A program made the translations under genes and the position numbers. Positions 1 through 6,345 of a DNA stretch of 11,905 nucleotides are shown in pieces; position 1 is the first letter of the stretch, and each line of letters starts with the position of its first letter. This DNA is from Fusibacter_D sp033549245 (GTDB lineage Bacteria > Bacillota > Clostridia > Peptostreptococcales > Acidaminobacteraceae): the NCBI GenBank assembly GCA_033549245.1, contig JAWSUW010000117.1:1-11905 (forward strand), given 5' to 3'. The notes beneath the pieces are model-generated. The model did not search any database. It was not told the origin of the DNA and was given only the letters and a program-made list of their open reading frames with translations.

Positions 1-435
1 CAGAATATGTTATCTACACTTTGGTTGATGGTGATTGCTGGACGAATTGTGACTGGTAGGATGAGCAGGTCTGTTCCACATTCTACAATGACCTTTTTCA
101 TGAGTCTTGGAGCTCTTTTAGCGATGTTGTTGTTCATCAGTACTTCCTCGCCGTTTGTGATAGGATTGTCCATTGTAATAATCGGGTTTATGTTCTCAGG
201 AATTTATCCATTGACCATGGCAAACGCAAATCCCATTATCAAAGGTTCAGCGACTTCCAGTGCCATTGTGATCGCAGGTGGGGGACTCGGATCTACTATC
301 TTGCCTTATGTCACAGGCAAGATTGCTGATGAGTGGGGAACTACAGCAATCATTTATGCCATAATAGTGACTTTAATGGCCATGGTGATTTTCACAGGAG
401 TTAACAGATTCTTCGTAAAAAAACCCACCATTTGA
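1..435 (+). CDS. MFS transporter, C-terminal part (5' end outside window)
   Basis: This is the C-terminal 144 residues of an integral membrane transporter. The frame is open from base 1, so the gene starts upstream and the first ATG (base 7) is internal. About five hydrophobic stretches are visible, as expected for the last third of a 12-helix major facilitator protein. The segment GRIVTGRMS resembles the loop motif between paired helices in this superfamily, and a small-residue helix with a GGGLGS run also fits. The substrate cannot be told from this fragment; the sugar/fucose-permease-like or general MFS groups are possible. The last codons (KKPTI, stop) lie inside the terminator palindrome at 421-450. 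The neighbouring gene is convergent, so this is the end of its transcription unit. Confidence 0.75.
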   Translation, partial: QNMLSTLWLMVIAGRIVTGRMSRSVPHSTMTFFMSLGALLAMLLFISTSSPFVIGLSIVIIGFMFSGIYPLTMANANPIIKGSATSSAIVIAGGGLGSTILPYVTGKIADEWGTTAIIYAIIVTLMAMVIFTGVNRFFVKKPTI

Positions 436-454
436 TCAAATGGTGGGTTTTAAA
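417..454. terminator. Bidirectional intrinsic terminator between convergent genes
   Basis: Bases 421-450 form a perfect 30-bp palindrome, with 13-bp arms AAACCCACCATTT and AAATGGTGGGTTT around a GATC centre. On the plus strand the hairpin ends in TTTT; on the minus strand it is followed by seven T (A run 417-423 on the plus strand). It therefore suits termination of both the MFS gene (plus) and the HD-domain gene (minus). The MFS stop codon lies inside the hairpin. Confidence 0.9.
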
Positions 455-456
455 GT

Positions 457-984
457 TTAGATTTTAAAGACTTCCTTTATATAGTAATCGAGTTCCTTAT
501 AAAGCACATGTTCAGAAATAGATGACAAAGCACTTAGAACTGAGCTGTAATACCATTTTTGATCATCATATCCGGCGTTGAATTTTGACCATATCGATTC
601 ATCTTGGTTTCTGTAGATACTTTTGATGTTGCTGATCTTATCCGCACATATGATAAAGAGCACTTCAGTTGATGCGTTTTCCATATGTTCAAGATAAGCG
701 AGTTTTCTTTCGAGCCAAGGTAAGCTCTTGTTTTGCTCCGTGCATGAGTTGACATAATCAGCAACGATTTCACCGAACTGTTCTCTGATGGACTCCAGAT
801 TCAGCAAAGTATCTTCAATAGTATCGTGCAAAATCCCAGCGACAATTATCTCGTCACTGAATCCGTTTTTTGCAAGTAGCATGCCGACTTCCAGTGGATG
901 AGTGACATAAACGTCGTTATCAATTTTTCGTTTCTGTTGATCATGAGCCTGAATTGCTGTATGTATGGCATTATAAATATTCAT
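457..984 (-). CDS. Small HD-domain phosphohydrolase, RelA/SpoT hydrolase-like
   Basis: A 175-residue protein resembling the hydrolase half of RelA/SpoT enzymes, without the synthetase, TGS or ACT domains. From the ATG at 984, visible elements are AHDQQKRK (14-20), THP with H29, the HD pair H53-D54 followed by E57-D58-T59, the segment STEQ-like SCTEQNKSLPW ending in ERK (80-94), and ADKISNI with D115 and N119. These match the metal-binding and catalytic positions of (p)ppGpp hydrolases. By family it may hydrolyse (p)ppGpp or a related nucleotide in the cytoplasm; the substrate is inference. The ATG at 984 is preferred over a GTG at 996 because the strong SD GGTGGAGGT lies just before the ATG and would be inside the longer reading frame. 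It stands alone, divergent from nrdD, and ends at the shared terminator. Confidence 0.85.
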   Translation of the reverse strand: MNIYNAIHTAIQAHDQQKRKIDNDVYVTHPLEVGMLLAKNGFSDEIIVAGILHDTIEDTLLNLESIREQFGEIVADYVNSCTEQNKSLPWLERKLAYLEHMENASTEVLFIICADKISNIKSIYRNQDESIWSKFNAGYDDQKWYYSSVLSALSSISEHVLYKELDYYIKEVFKI

Positions 985-1010
985 ATAGACCTCCACCTGA
1001 GCTTAATGCT

Positions 1011-1039
1011 ATTTTATCATAACACGGGAAATATGAAGA
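1011..1039 (-). promoter_or_regulatory. Probable promoter of the HD-domain gene
   Basis: On the minus strand TGATAAAAT (plus 1011-1019) is an extended -10 element (TG, one base, TAAAAT). A weak -35, TCTTCA (plus 1034-1039), lies 17 bp upstream. The predicted start would give a leader of about 20 nt that contains the SD of the gene starting at 984. Confidence 0.5.
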
Positions 1040-1075
1040 TATTTTTTTTAAAACTGAGCAAAAAAAACAAAAAAA

Positions 1076-1122
1076 CATCTAGATATTGTGTATAATAAAG
1101 TTGTTAACACATTATATTGTTG
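1076..1122 (+). promoter_or_regulatory. nrdDG promoter with two candidate NrdR boxes
   Basis: A consensus -10 element TATAAT lies at 1091-1096. No good -35 is visible; the upstream stretch is A-tract DNA that may act as an UP-like element. Two 16-bp sites resemble the NrdR box (approximate consensus acaCwAtATaTwGtgt). Box 1, CATCTAGATATTGTGT (1076-1091), matches 12 of 16 with a perfect right half. Box 2, ACACATTATATTGTTG (1107-1122), matches 13 of 16. Their starts are 31 bp apart, the helical spacing usual for paired NrdR boxes, and they flank or touch the -10. Box 2 ends at the SD. This fits repression of nrdD by NrdR; the match was made by eye. Confidence 0.65.
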
Positions 1123-1136
1123 GGAGGACTCGAATA

Positions 1137-3239
1137 GTGTATCCATTAATTGAGAAGAGAAATGGCGAACTTAAGATATTTGATTCTAAAAAAGTTGAAG
1201 TTGCTGTATTTAAAGCGCTTGTGGCATCAAAACCGTCAAGGCTGAGAAAAGAATTGATCAAACTGTCAGAAGTCATCACTGATTATGTGATTTTATATTT
1301 GAGTGAAAATTTGACGGATTCCTACCCAAAAGTAGAAACTGTTCAGGATGCGGTTGAAGATGTTTTGATGCGCATGGGTGAATATGATACTGCGAAAGCT
1401 TATATCAAATACCGCTATGAACATAAAATAAAGAGAGTGAACCAACAGACGGCAATGGATATTTTGTCATTGTTCGGTGATTATATAGGTAAGAATGATT
1501 GGCTTGTAAGGGAAAACTCCAATATGAGCTATTCATTGCAAGGACTCAACAACCATATTATTTCCAAAGCATCAAAAACATTCTGGCTGCACAATGTCTA
1601 CTCAGAAACTGTCAGGACCGCACATGAAGAAGGCGATCTACATATTCATGATCTTGGACTGTTATCGACATACTGTTGCGGGTGGAGTCTCGAAGACCTT
1701 CTTCTAAAAGGATTTGGAGGGGTTGCAAACAAGATAGAATCATCACCTGCTAGCCATTTTGATACGGCCTTGATGCAGCTTGTGAATTTTATTTACACGG
1801 TTCAAGGTGAAGCGGCTGGTGCTCAAGCTGTATCTAACTTTGACACGCTGTTGGCTCCATTCATCGCACATGACCAATTGACTTATGTGGATGTCAAACG
1901 TTCTATGGAGTCATTTGTTTTCAATATGAACATAGCCACAAGAGTTGGTTTCCAAACACCTTTTTTCAATATCACCATGGATAAGGAAGTTCCTGTGACA
2001 CACGTGGACATGCCAATCATCATCGGTGGAAAGCGCATTTATGACAAGACGTATCGCAGTTATCAAAAAGAAATGGATATGATCAATATGGCCTTTTGTG
2101 AAGTGATGATGGCCGGCGATGCTAAGGGAAGAGTATTCACTTTCCCAATCCCAACTTACAATATCACAGACTCTTGGGACTGGAACAATGAAGTCTCAGA
2201 TAAAATAATGGAAATGACAGCTAAATATGGAACACCTTATTTCAGCAATTTTGTCAATTCAGACCTTAATCCTGAAGATGTCCGAAGCATGTGTTGTAGA
2301 CTCAGGCTTGACAACAAGGCACTGATCAAAAGAGGTGGTGGATTATTCGGAGCAAACCCCAAGACAGGGTCAATAGGAGTGGTCACGATCAATATGGCTC
2401 GTATTGGATATCTCTCCAAATCCTATGAGGAGTTGACTAACAGACTCGAGCGTTTGATGGAAATCGCCAAGGATTCCCTGGAAGCAAAAAGACTGATTCT
2501 CGAAAAGAATATGCACAAGGGACTCTACCCATATTCGAAGTATTATCTTGAAGAGATATTCGAAAGTAACAATGAATATTGGCATAACCATTTTGCCACA
2601 ATCGGACCCAACGGCATGAATGAATGTATCATCAACTTCACGAATGGCGAGGAGAGTATAACTACTGACAAGGGAAGGGAGTTTGCCGAAGACCTGCTTG
2701 ATTTCATGAATGCAGTTTTGATCAAATTCCAGCAAGAGACCGACCACCTTTACAATCTTGAGGCCAGTCCTGCAGAGGGAGCGGCTTACCGCTTCGCTAA
2801 AATGGATAAAGAGAGATATCCGTCCATAACGACCTCGGGGGAGGATGTTCCATATTACACGAATTCCACTCAACTTCCAGTTGGGTATTCCAACGACATA
2901 TTCGAAGCCCTTGATCACCAGGATGTTCTCCAGACCAAATACACTGGCGGAACCGTTTTTCACGGCTTCATCCCTGAAAAAACGAATGATAAGGATGTAG
3001 TGAAAAAATTGCTTCAAAAGGTTACAAGGCATTATAAGCTTCCATATTTCACAATCACTCCAACTTTCAGTATTTGCGAAGATCACAAATACATTTCTGG
3101 AGAGGTCCATACTTGTCCGGATTGCGGTAAACCAACTGAAGTTTGGTCCAGGGTAGTCGGCTACTATCGTCCCATTAAGACATGGAATGACGGTAAGCAG
3201 GAAGAATTCAAGGATCGACAAACATTTGATCAATTCTAA
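1137..3239 (+). CDS. nrdD: Anaerobic ribonucleoside-triphosphate reductase (class III)
   Basis: A 700-residue glycyl-radical enzyme that reduces NTPs to dNTPs under anaerobic conditions in the cytoplasm. Residues about 2-92 form an ATP-cone allosteric domain (starting IEKRNGELKIFDSKKVE). The reductase core follows, with the family cysteine motifs YCCGWSLEDLL (C180/C181) and MCCRLRLD (C386/C387); one cysteine of the second motif is expected to carry the catalytic thiyl radical. Near the C-terminus a metal-binding knuckle uses C647, H650, C660 and C663, and the glycyl radical residue is G675 in RVVGYYRP. The start is GTG 1137, eight bases after GGGAGGA. An in-frame TTG at 1086 lies upstream of the likely transcript start and is rejected. 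nrdG follows 12 bp downstream. Regulation by NrdR is likely from the two boxes upstream. Confidence 0.97.
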   Translation: MYPLIEKRNGELKIFDSKKVEVAVFKALVASKPSRLRKELIKLSEVITDYVILYLSENLTDSYPKVETVQDAVEDVLMRMGEYDTAKAYIKYRYEHKIKRVNQQTAMDILSLFGDYIGKNDWLVRENSNMSYSLQGLNNHIISKASKTFWLHNVYSETVRTAHEEGDLHIHDLGLLSTYCCGWSLEDLLLKGFGGVANKIESSPASHFDTALMQLVNFIYTVQGEAAGAQAVSNFDTLLAPFIAHDQLTYVDVKRSMESFVFNMNIATRVGFQTPFFNITMDKEVPVTHVDMPIIIGGKRIYDKTYRSYQKEMDMINMAFCEVMMAGDAKGRVFTFPIPTYNITDSWDWNNEVSDKIMEMTAKYGTPYFSNFVNSDLNPEDVRSMCCRLRLDNKALIKRGGGLFGANPKTGSIGVVTINMARIGYLSKSYEELTNRLERLMEIAKDSLEAKRLILEKNMHKGLYPYSKYYLEEIFESNNEYWHNHFATIGPNGMNECIINFTNGEESITTDKGREFAEDLLDFMNAVLIKFQQETDHLYNLEASPAEGAAYRFAKMDKERYPSITTSGEDVPYYTNSTQLPVGYSNDIFEALDHQDVLQTKYTGGTVFHGFIPEKTNDKDVVKKLLQKVTRHYKLPYFTITPTFSICEDHKYISGEVHTCPDCGKPTEVWSRVVGYYRPIKTWNDGKQEEFKDRQTFDQF

Positions 3240-3251
3240 TGAGGTAAGATT

Positions 3252-3938
3252 ATGATTCATGATTTCATAAAAACATCATTTGTGGATTATCCAAAGTTAA
3301 TCAGTACAGTGATATTTACCTCGGGATGCAATTTCAGATGTCCGTTTTGTCATAATGGTTCACTGGTTGATTTTAAAACGGGTGAGCTTTCTGTAACCAA
3401 TCGTTTCTTTGAACATATTGAAAAACGGAAGAAAGTGCTTGACGGTGTTGTGATTACAGGTGGTGAACCCACATTGCACAGTGGCTTGCCAGAACTTGTC
3501 AGGAATCTTAAAAATCTTGGACACAAGGTGAAGCTTGATACCAACGGAACAAACCCGGATATGTTGATACAAGCAATTGATGCCGGCATCGATTATGTTG
3601 CGATGGATTTGAAGAACGATTTTGATAGCTATGCCCATACAATCGGACTAGATGTATCCCCTGTTGAAAATATACGCAGGTCCATGCATCTGCTCAGGAC
3701 TGCATCTGTCGAATATGAATTTAGAACCACCATTATGAAAGAATTTCATTCTAATCAGGTTTTAGATCGGATGATGGAAATGATTGAACCGGGTGAATTG
3801 TGGGTAATCCAGAACTATCGTTACTCTGATGAACAACTTAAATCCACCATGTTCACATCTTTTTCTCCACTTGAGCTGATGGAAATTCGTGACAGATTAA
3901 GAACAAAGTCGATTGATACAAGAATCGAACTGAGATAA
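3252..3938 (+). CDS. nrdG: Anaerobic ribonucleotide reductase activase, radical SAM
   Basis: A 228-residue radical SAM enzyme that uses a [4Fe-4S] cluster and S-adenosylmethionine to install the glycyl radical on NrdD. The cluster motif CNFRCPFC gives C26, C30 and C33, in the CxxxCxxC spacing of the family. The SAM-contacting GGEP is at residues 70-73 (VITGGEPTLH). The N-terminus, FIKTSFVDYPKLISTVIF, is typical of the longer NrdG group related to pyruvate-formate-lyase activases. The ATG follows a GAGG SD at 3241-3244 that starts one base after the nrdD stop, so the two genes are co-transcribed and probably translationally linked. The adjacent nrdD supports NrdD as the substrate rather than another glycyl-radical enzyme. 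Confidence 0.95.
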   Translation: MIHDFIKTSFVDYPKLISTVIFTSGCNFRCPFCHNGSLVDFKTGELSVTNRFFEHIEKRKKVLDGVVITGGEPTLHSGLPELVRNLKNLGHKVKLDTNGTNPDMLIQAIDAGIDYVAMDLKNDFDSYAHTIGLDVSPVENIRRSMHLLRTASVEYEFRTTIMKEFHSNQVLDRMMEMIEPGELWVIQNYRYSDEQLKSTMFTSFSPLELMEIRDRLRTKSIDTRIELR

Positions 3939-3946
3939 AGTGAATA

Positions 3947-3975
3947 TTTACAGATTTAACAAGAAAGCATATAAT
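3947..3975 (+). promoter_or_regulatory. Strong sigma-A type promoter for acpS-alr
   Basis: TTTACA (3947-3952, 5 of 6 consensus) and TATAAT (3970-3975, perfect) are separated by exactly 17 bp. Transcription should begin near 3981-3983. It lies in the 75-bp gap after nrdG and separates the anaerobic reductase operon from the acpS-alr unit. It also rules out the TTG at 3975 as the acpS start. Confidence 0.8.
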
Positions 3976-4013
3976 TGTATTGTTGTCTAATTAGAATGAT
4001 TGGATGTGGAATT

Positions 4014-4391
4014 GTGATTTTTGGAAATGGAGTCGATTTGTTGGAAATCGATAGAATCAAGGAACTTTACGAAAAGAATCCAAGATTTTTGGAGCGTTTT
4101 TTCACTGCGGGTGAATGCGCGTTTTTCGAGAGAAAAATGATGAATATTGAATCAATCGCTGCCAATTTCGCAGCAAAAGAGGCAGTCTCAAAAGCTCTAG
4201 GAACTGGCGTCAGAGGTTTCAACCTTATCGATATAGAAATATTGCGAGATGAGATGGGAAAACCTATTGTCAACCTGTACGACAGAGCTGAGATACTTGC
4301 TGAATCCTTAGGAATCGACCACATCATGTTGTCAATTTCACATACTGAAAAACATGCGATAGCATTTGCGATTGCCATGAAAAAATCATAA
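4014..4391 (+). CDS. acpS: Holo-[acyl-carrier-protein] synthase
   Basis: A 125-residue phosphopantetheinyl transferase that moves the 4'-phosphopantetheine group from CoA to the serine of apo-ACP, activating it for fatty acid synthesis. Conserved motifs are GVDLLEIDRI with metal ligand D8, FAAKEAVSKAL with E56, and the C-terminal SISHTEKHAIAFAI. The start chosen is GTG 4014 (protein beginning MIFGNGVDL), preceded by the SD-like GGATGTGGA; it places the aspartate at residue 8 and gives the normal family length. An ATG at 3996 would add six residues, has no clear SD, and sits only about 14 nt from the predicted transcript start. It is followed by alr after 18 bp, so the two form one operon. Confidence 0.92.
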   Translation: MIFGNGVDLLEIDRIKELYEKNPRFLERFFTAGECAFFERKMMNIESIAANFAAKEAVSKALGTGVRGFNLIDIEILRDEMGKPIVNLYDRAEILAESLGIDHIMLSISHTEKHAIAFAIAMKKS

Positions 4392-4409
4392 GATCGGGAG
4401 AATTTGAAT

Positions 4410-5603
4410 ATGAATAGAATGCAGTCCACTCGACCAGTCTGGGCGGAAATCAATTTGGATCATTTGGCACACAATATAAAAGAAGTTAAAAGAAGTGTAA
4501 AAGAAGGCACACTTGTGACTGCTGTAATTAAGGCAGATGGTTACGGTCATGGTGCGGTACATATAGGCAAGACGCTGCTGGAAAACGGAGCTGACCGATT
4601 TGCGGTCGCCACACTTTCGGAAGCAATACAACTCAGAAAGGCATTTCCGACGACTGAAATCATGATTTTGGGATACACTCCAAATGAGCTGGCTACAGAA
4701 GTTGTTGAAAACAAGTTGATTCAGACGATATTTCATGAATCTCAAGCCATTCATTTTTCTGAAAAAGCACATGAATTGAACACGACACTTAAGATCCATA
4801 TAAAATTGGATACTGGAATGAGACGCGTCGGAATGTCCATCGATAATGCAACAGTCGACGCTGTAATCCGCATCTCAAAGTTACCGAATATCGAGCTAGA
4901 AGGCATATTCACACATTTTGCAGCAGCGGATGAAACTGACAAAACGTTTACCAATGAGCAAGTTAAAAGGTTTTTATGGGTGACGGATTCACTGGAGGAG
5001 CAAGGACTTTCCATTCCAATCAAACACGTCTCAAACAGCGCTGCAATCATTGACTGTCCTGAATATAATTTCGATATGGTGCGTGCGGGAATCATGTTAT
5101 ATGGTCTTTATCCTTCGCCTGATGTCGATCATGATCATATTGAACTGAGGGAAGTGATGTCTTTGAAAGCACAAATCGCCCAAGTCAAAATGATCGAAGA
5201 AGGTGAAGGCGTGAGTTACGGCCTTAAATATATCGCAGCAAAAAGAACACAAATAGCAACACTTCCCATCGGATATGCCGATGGATTTTCGAGGGGGCTT
5301 ACTCATAAGGCGAAAGGAATCGTTCAAGGGGAGATCAAACCAATCGTTGGTAGAATTTGCATGGACCAGTGCATGATGGAAGTCGATGGATTGAGTGTAG
5401 AGGTAGATGATGTAGTCACATTGTTCGGTGGCGCGGGTGAAAAGTTCATCTCAATTGATGAATATGCCGATATGCTGGGTACAATCAATTATGAAACGGT
5501 ATGTCTGATTGGTAAGAGAGTGCCTAGAAAATATGTTTCAAATGGAGAAACACTTCACTTCGAGGATGCCAACTTAGATCTCAATTTGAGTTCACTATGG
5601 TAG
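4410..5603 (+). CDS. alr: Alanine racemase, PLP-dependent
   Basis: A 397-residue fold-type III PLP enzyme that interconverts L- and D-alanine and so supplies D-alanine for peptidoglycan. The PLP lysine is K41 in AVIKADGYGHG. The opposing catalytic tyrosine is Y270 in GEGVSYGLKY. Other signatures are LDTGMRRVG in the barrel, the FTHFAAAD segment, NSAAI, VRAGIMLYG and VGRICMDQ in the C-terminal domain. Length is normal for Alr. The ATG at 4410 is nine bases after GGGAG; a TTG at 4404 is too close to that SD. No promoter is seen between acpS and alr. The stop codon overlaps the candidate -35 of the mazEF promoter, matching the acpS-alr-mazEF order known in Bacillus subtilis. Confidence 0.96.
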   Translation: MNRMQSTRPVWAEINLDHLAHNIKEVKRSVKEGTLVTAVIKADGYGHGAVHIGKTLLENGADRFAVATLSEAIQLRKAFPTTEIMILGYTPNELATEVVENKLIQTIFHESQAIHFSEKAHELNTTLKIHIKLDTGMRRVGMSIDNATVDAVIRISKLPNIELEGIFTHFAAADETDKTFTNEQVKRFLWVTDSLEEQGLSIPIKHVSNSAAIIDCPEYNFDMVRAGIMLYGLYPSPDVDHDHIELREVMSLKAQIAQVKMIEEGEGVSYGLKYIAAKRTQIATLPIGYADGFSRGLTHKAKGIVQGEIKPIVGRICMDQCMMEVDGLSVEVDDVVTLFGGAGEKFISIDEYADMLGTINYETVCLIGKRVPRKYVSNGETLHFEDANLDLNLSSLW

Positions 5604-5629
5604 GCAAGTAAAATTTATGATATGATAAT
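5601..5629 (+). promoter_or_regulatory. Possible mazEF promoter in the alr-mazE gap
   Basis: TAGGCA (5601-5606, overlapping the alr stop) and GATAAT (5624-5629) are 17 bp apart, each a partial match to consensus. An alternative extended -10, TGATATGAT (5618-5626), overlaps it. Either would give mazE a leader of roughly 65 nt. Read-through from the acpS promoter is also likely. Confidence 0.45.
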
Positions 5630-5702
5630 TTAAAAATATAAAACAAATTTATGGGGGTAAGGTACTGGTTTCACTTTTGTCGGTTAATGCATGGGGGTAT
5701 CT

Positions 5703-5942
5703 ATGAAAAATCGGACGCAGTACTTAGAAAAAACAATGACAGCTTATTCAAACACAATTGGGGAATCGGCTGTCACTTTGCGTGTTAAAGACTCTTTGAG
5801 GCATTATAGAGCTGATGAAGCCATGCGCAAAGGGTATGAAGTCATGGCACAAATCAATTTGGATTTTTGTGAATTCGGGCTGGTGGATTGTCTTTCGTCC
5901 ATAAGCATATTTGAAGAAAACTTGAATGGAGATGATAATTAA
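5703..5942 (+). CDS. MazE-like antitoxin with short N-terminal domain
   Basis: A 79-residue protein read as the antitoxin partner of the MazF toxin next to it. The second half, EAMRKGYEVMAQINLDF (residues about 41-58), resembles the toxin-binding tail of the B. subtilis antitoxin EndoAI/MazE (as recalled: LMRRGYMEMAKINLNI). The N-terminal part should be a ribbon-helix-helix DNA-binding domain. It is about a dozen residues shorter than in EndoAI, and the usual strand pattern (basic, alternating hydrophobic, then LP) is not visible. ATG 5703 follows GGGGGT at 5693-5698; the in-frame ATG at 5691 precedes that SD and is rejected, and a stop at 5685 excludes any longer form. Assignment rests on the tail and on position before mazF. 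Confidence 0.75.
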   Translation: MKNRTQYLEKTMTAYSNTIGESAVTLRVKDSLRHYRADEAMRKGYEVMAQINLDFCEFGLVDCLSSISIFEENLNGDDN

Positions 5943-5943
5943 A

Positions 5944-6300
5944 GTGAATATTAAAAGAGGCGATGTCTACTTTGCAGATTTATCACCTGTTCGAGGATCC
6001 GAGCAAGGTGGACAAAGACCCGTTTTGATCATACAAAACAACATTGGGAACAAATATAGTCCAACAGTTATCGTTGCGGCAATCACTGCAAAAATTGCCA
6101 AGGCGAAATTACCTACGCACGTAGAGATTGAATCTTCAAAAGTGGGGCTGGTAAGGGATTCTGTTGTGCTGCTTGAACAGGTGAGAACTATAGATAAAAC
6201 GAGATTGATTCAAAAATTGGGACAACTTGAAAGCGATGATATGTCTTTGGTTGATAAGGCACTTGTGATCAGTTTGGGGCTTTTTGAGGAAGAAATATGA
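5944..6300 (+). CDS. mazF: mRNA interferase toxin of the MazF/EndoA family
   Basis: A 118-residue endoribonuclease toxin that cleaves specific single-stranded RNA sites; the B. subtilis homologue cuts at UACAU. The sequence is close to that protein throughout: IKRGDVYFADLSPV, GSEQGGQRPVLIIQN, SPTVIVAAITAKI, KAKLPTHVEI, RDSVVLLEQVRTIDK. From GTG 5944 the active-site residues are R25 and T48, the same numbers as in B. subtilis, which supports this start. The GTG comes one base after the antitoxin stop (TAA, A, GTG), with GGAGA at 5928-5932 as a distant SD; this favours translational coupling. ATG 5926 (six extra residues, overlapping the antitoxin gene) is the alternative. An intrinsic terminator begins at the stop codon. 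Confidence 0.95.
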   Translation: MNIKRGDVYFADLSPVRGSEQGGQRPVLIIQNNIGNKYSPTVIVAAITAKIAKAKLPTHVEIESSKVGLVRDSVVLLEQVRTIDKTRLIQKLGQLESDDMSLVDKALVISLGLFEEEI

Positions 6301-6330
6301 TGCCTGTATATTTAGATATGCAGGCATTTT
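6300..6330 (+). terminator. Terminator hairpin at the mazF stop
   Basis: ATGCCTGTATAT (6300-6311) pairs with ATATGCAGGCAT (6316-6327) around a TTAG loop: 12 pairs including one G-U. It is followed by only four T and then AA. The stem begins on the last base of the mazF stop codon. The short U run and the next gene starting 15 bp further on suggest partial termination. Confidence 0.7.
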
Positions 6331-6345
6331 AATGGGGGTATTTCT

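Noticed and set aside
1040..1078. A/T runs considered as an intrinsic terminator
   Set aside because: There is no GC-rich stem next to the T or A runs, and the flanking genes diverge, so no terminator is needed here.
1086..1136. Upstream TTG start adding 17 residues to NrdD
   Set aside because: The TTG sits just before and overlaps the promoter -10 region, so it would not be in the transcript. GTG 1137 has a strong SD at proper spacing and gives the normal ATP-cone N-terminus.
2370..3260. 296-codon open frame on the minus strand opposite nrdD
   Set aside because: It lies entirely antisense to conserved nrdD sequence, has no family motif, and nrdD is unmistakable by its motifs. It is a shadow frame.
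3975..4013. Longer forms of AcpS from TTG 3975 or ATG 3996
   Set aside because: TTG 3975 overlaps the -10 TATAAT. ATG 3996 lacks a clear SD, and the extra residues are not family-like; GTG 4014 places the metal-binding aspartate at residue 8.
4067..4799. Minus-strand open frames of 128 and 137 codons opposite acpS and alr
   Set aside because: Both lie antisense to clearly recognised genes and have no motif or SD of note.
5651..5788. 45-codon open frame starting at the first ATGGGGGTA copy, overlapping mazE
   Set aside because: There is no SD before the ATG, it overlaps mazE in another frame, and the product looks like no known peptide. A leader peptide cannot be excluded but nothing supports one.
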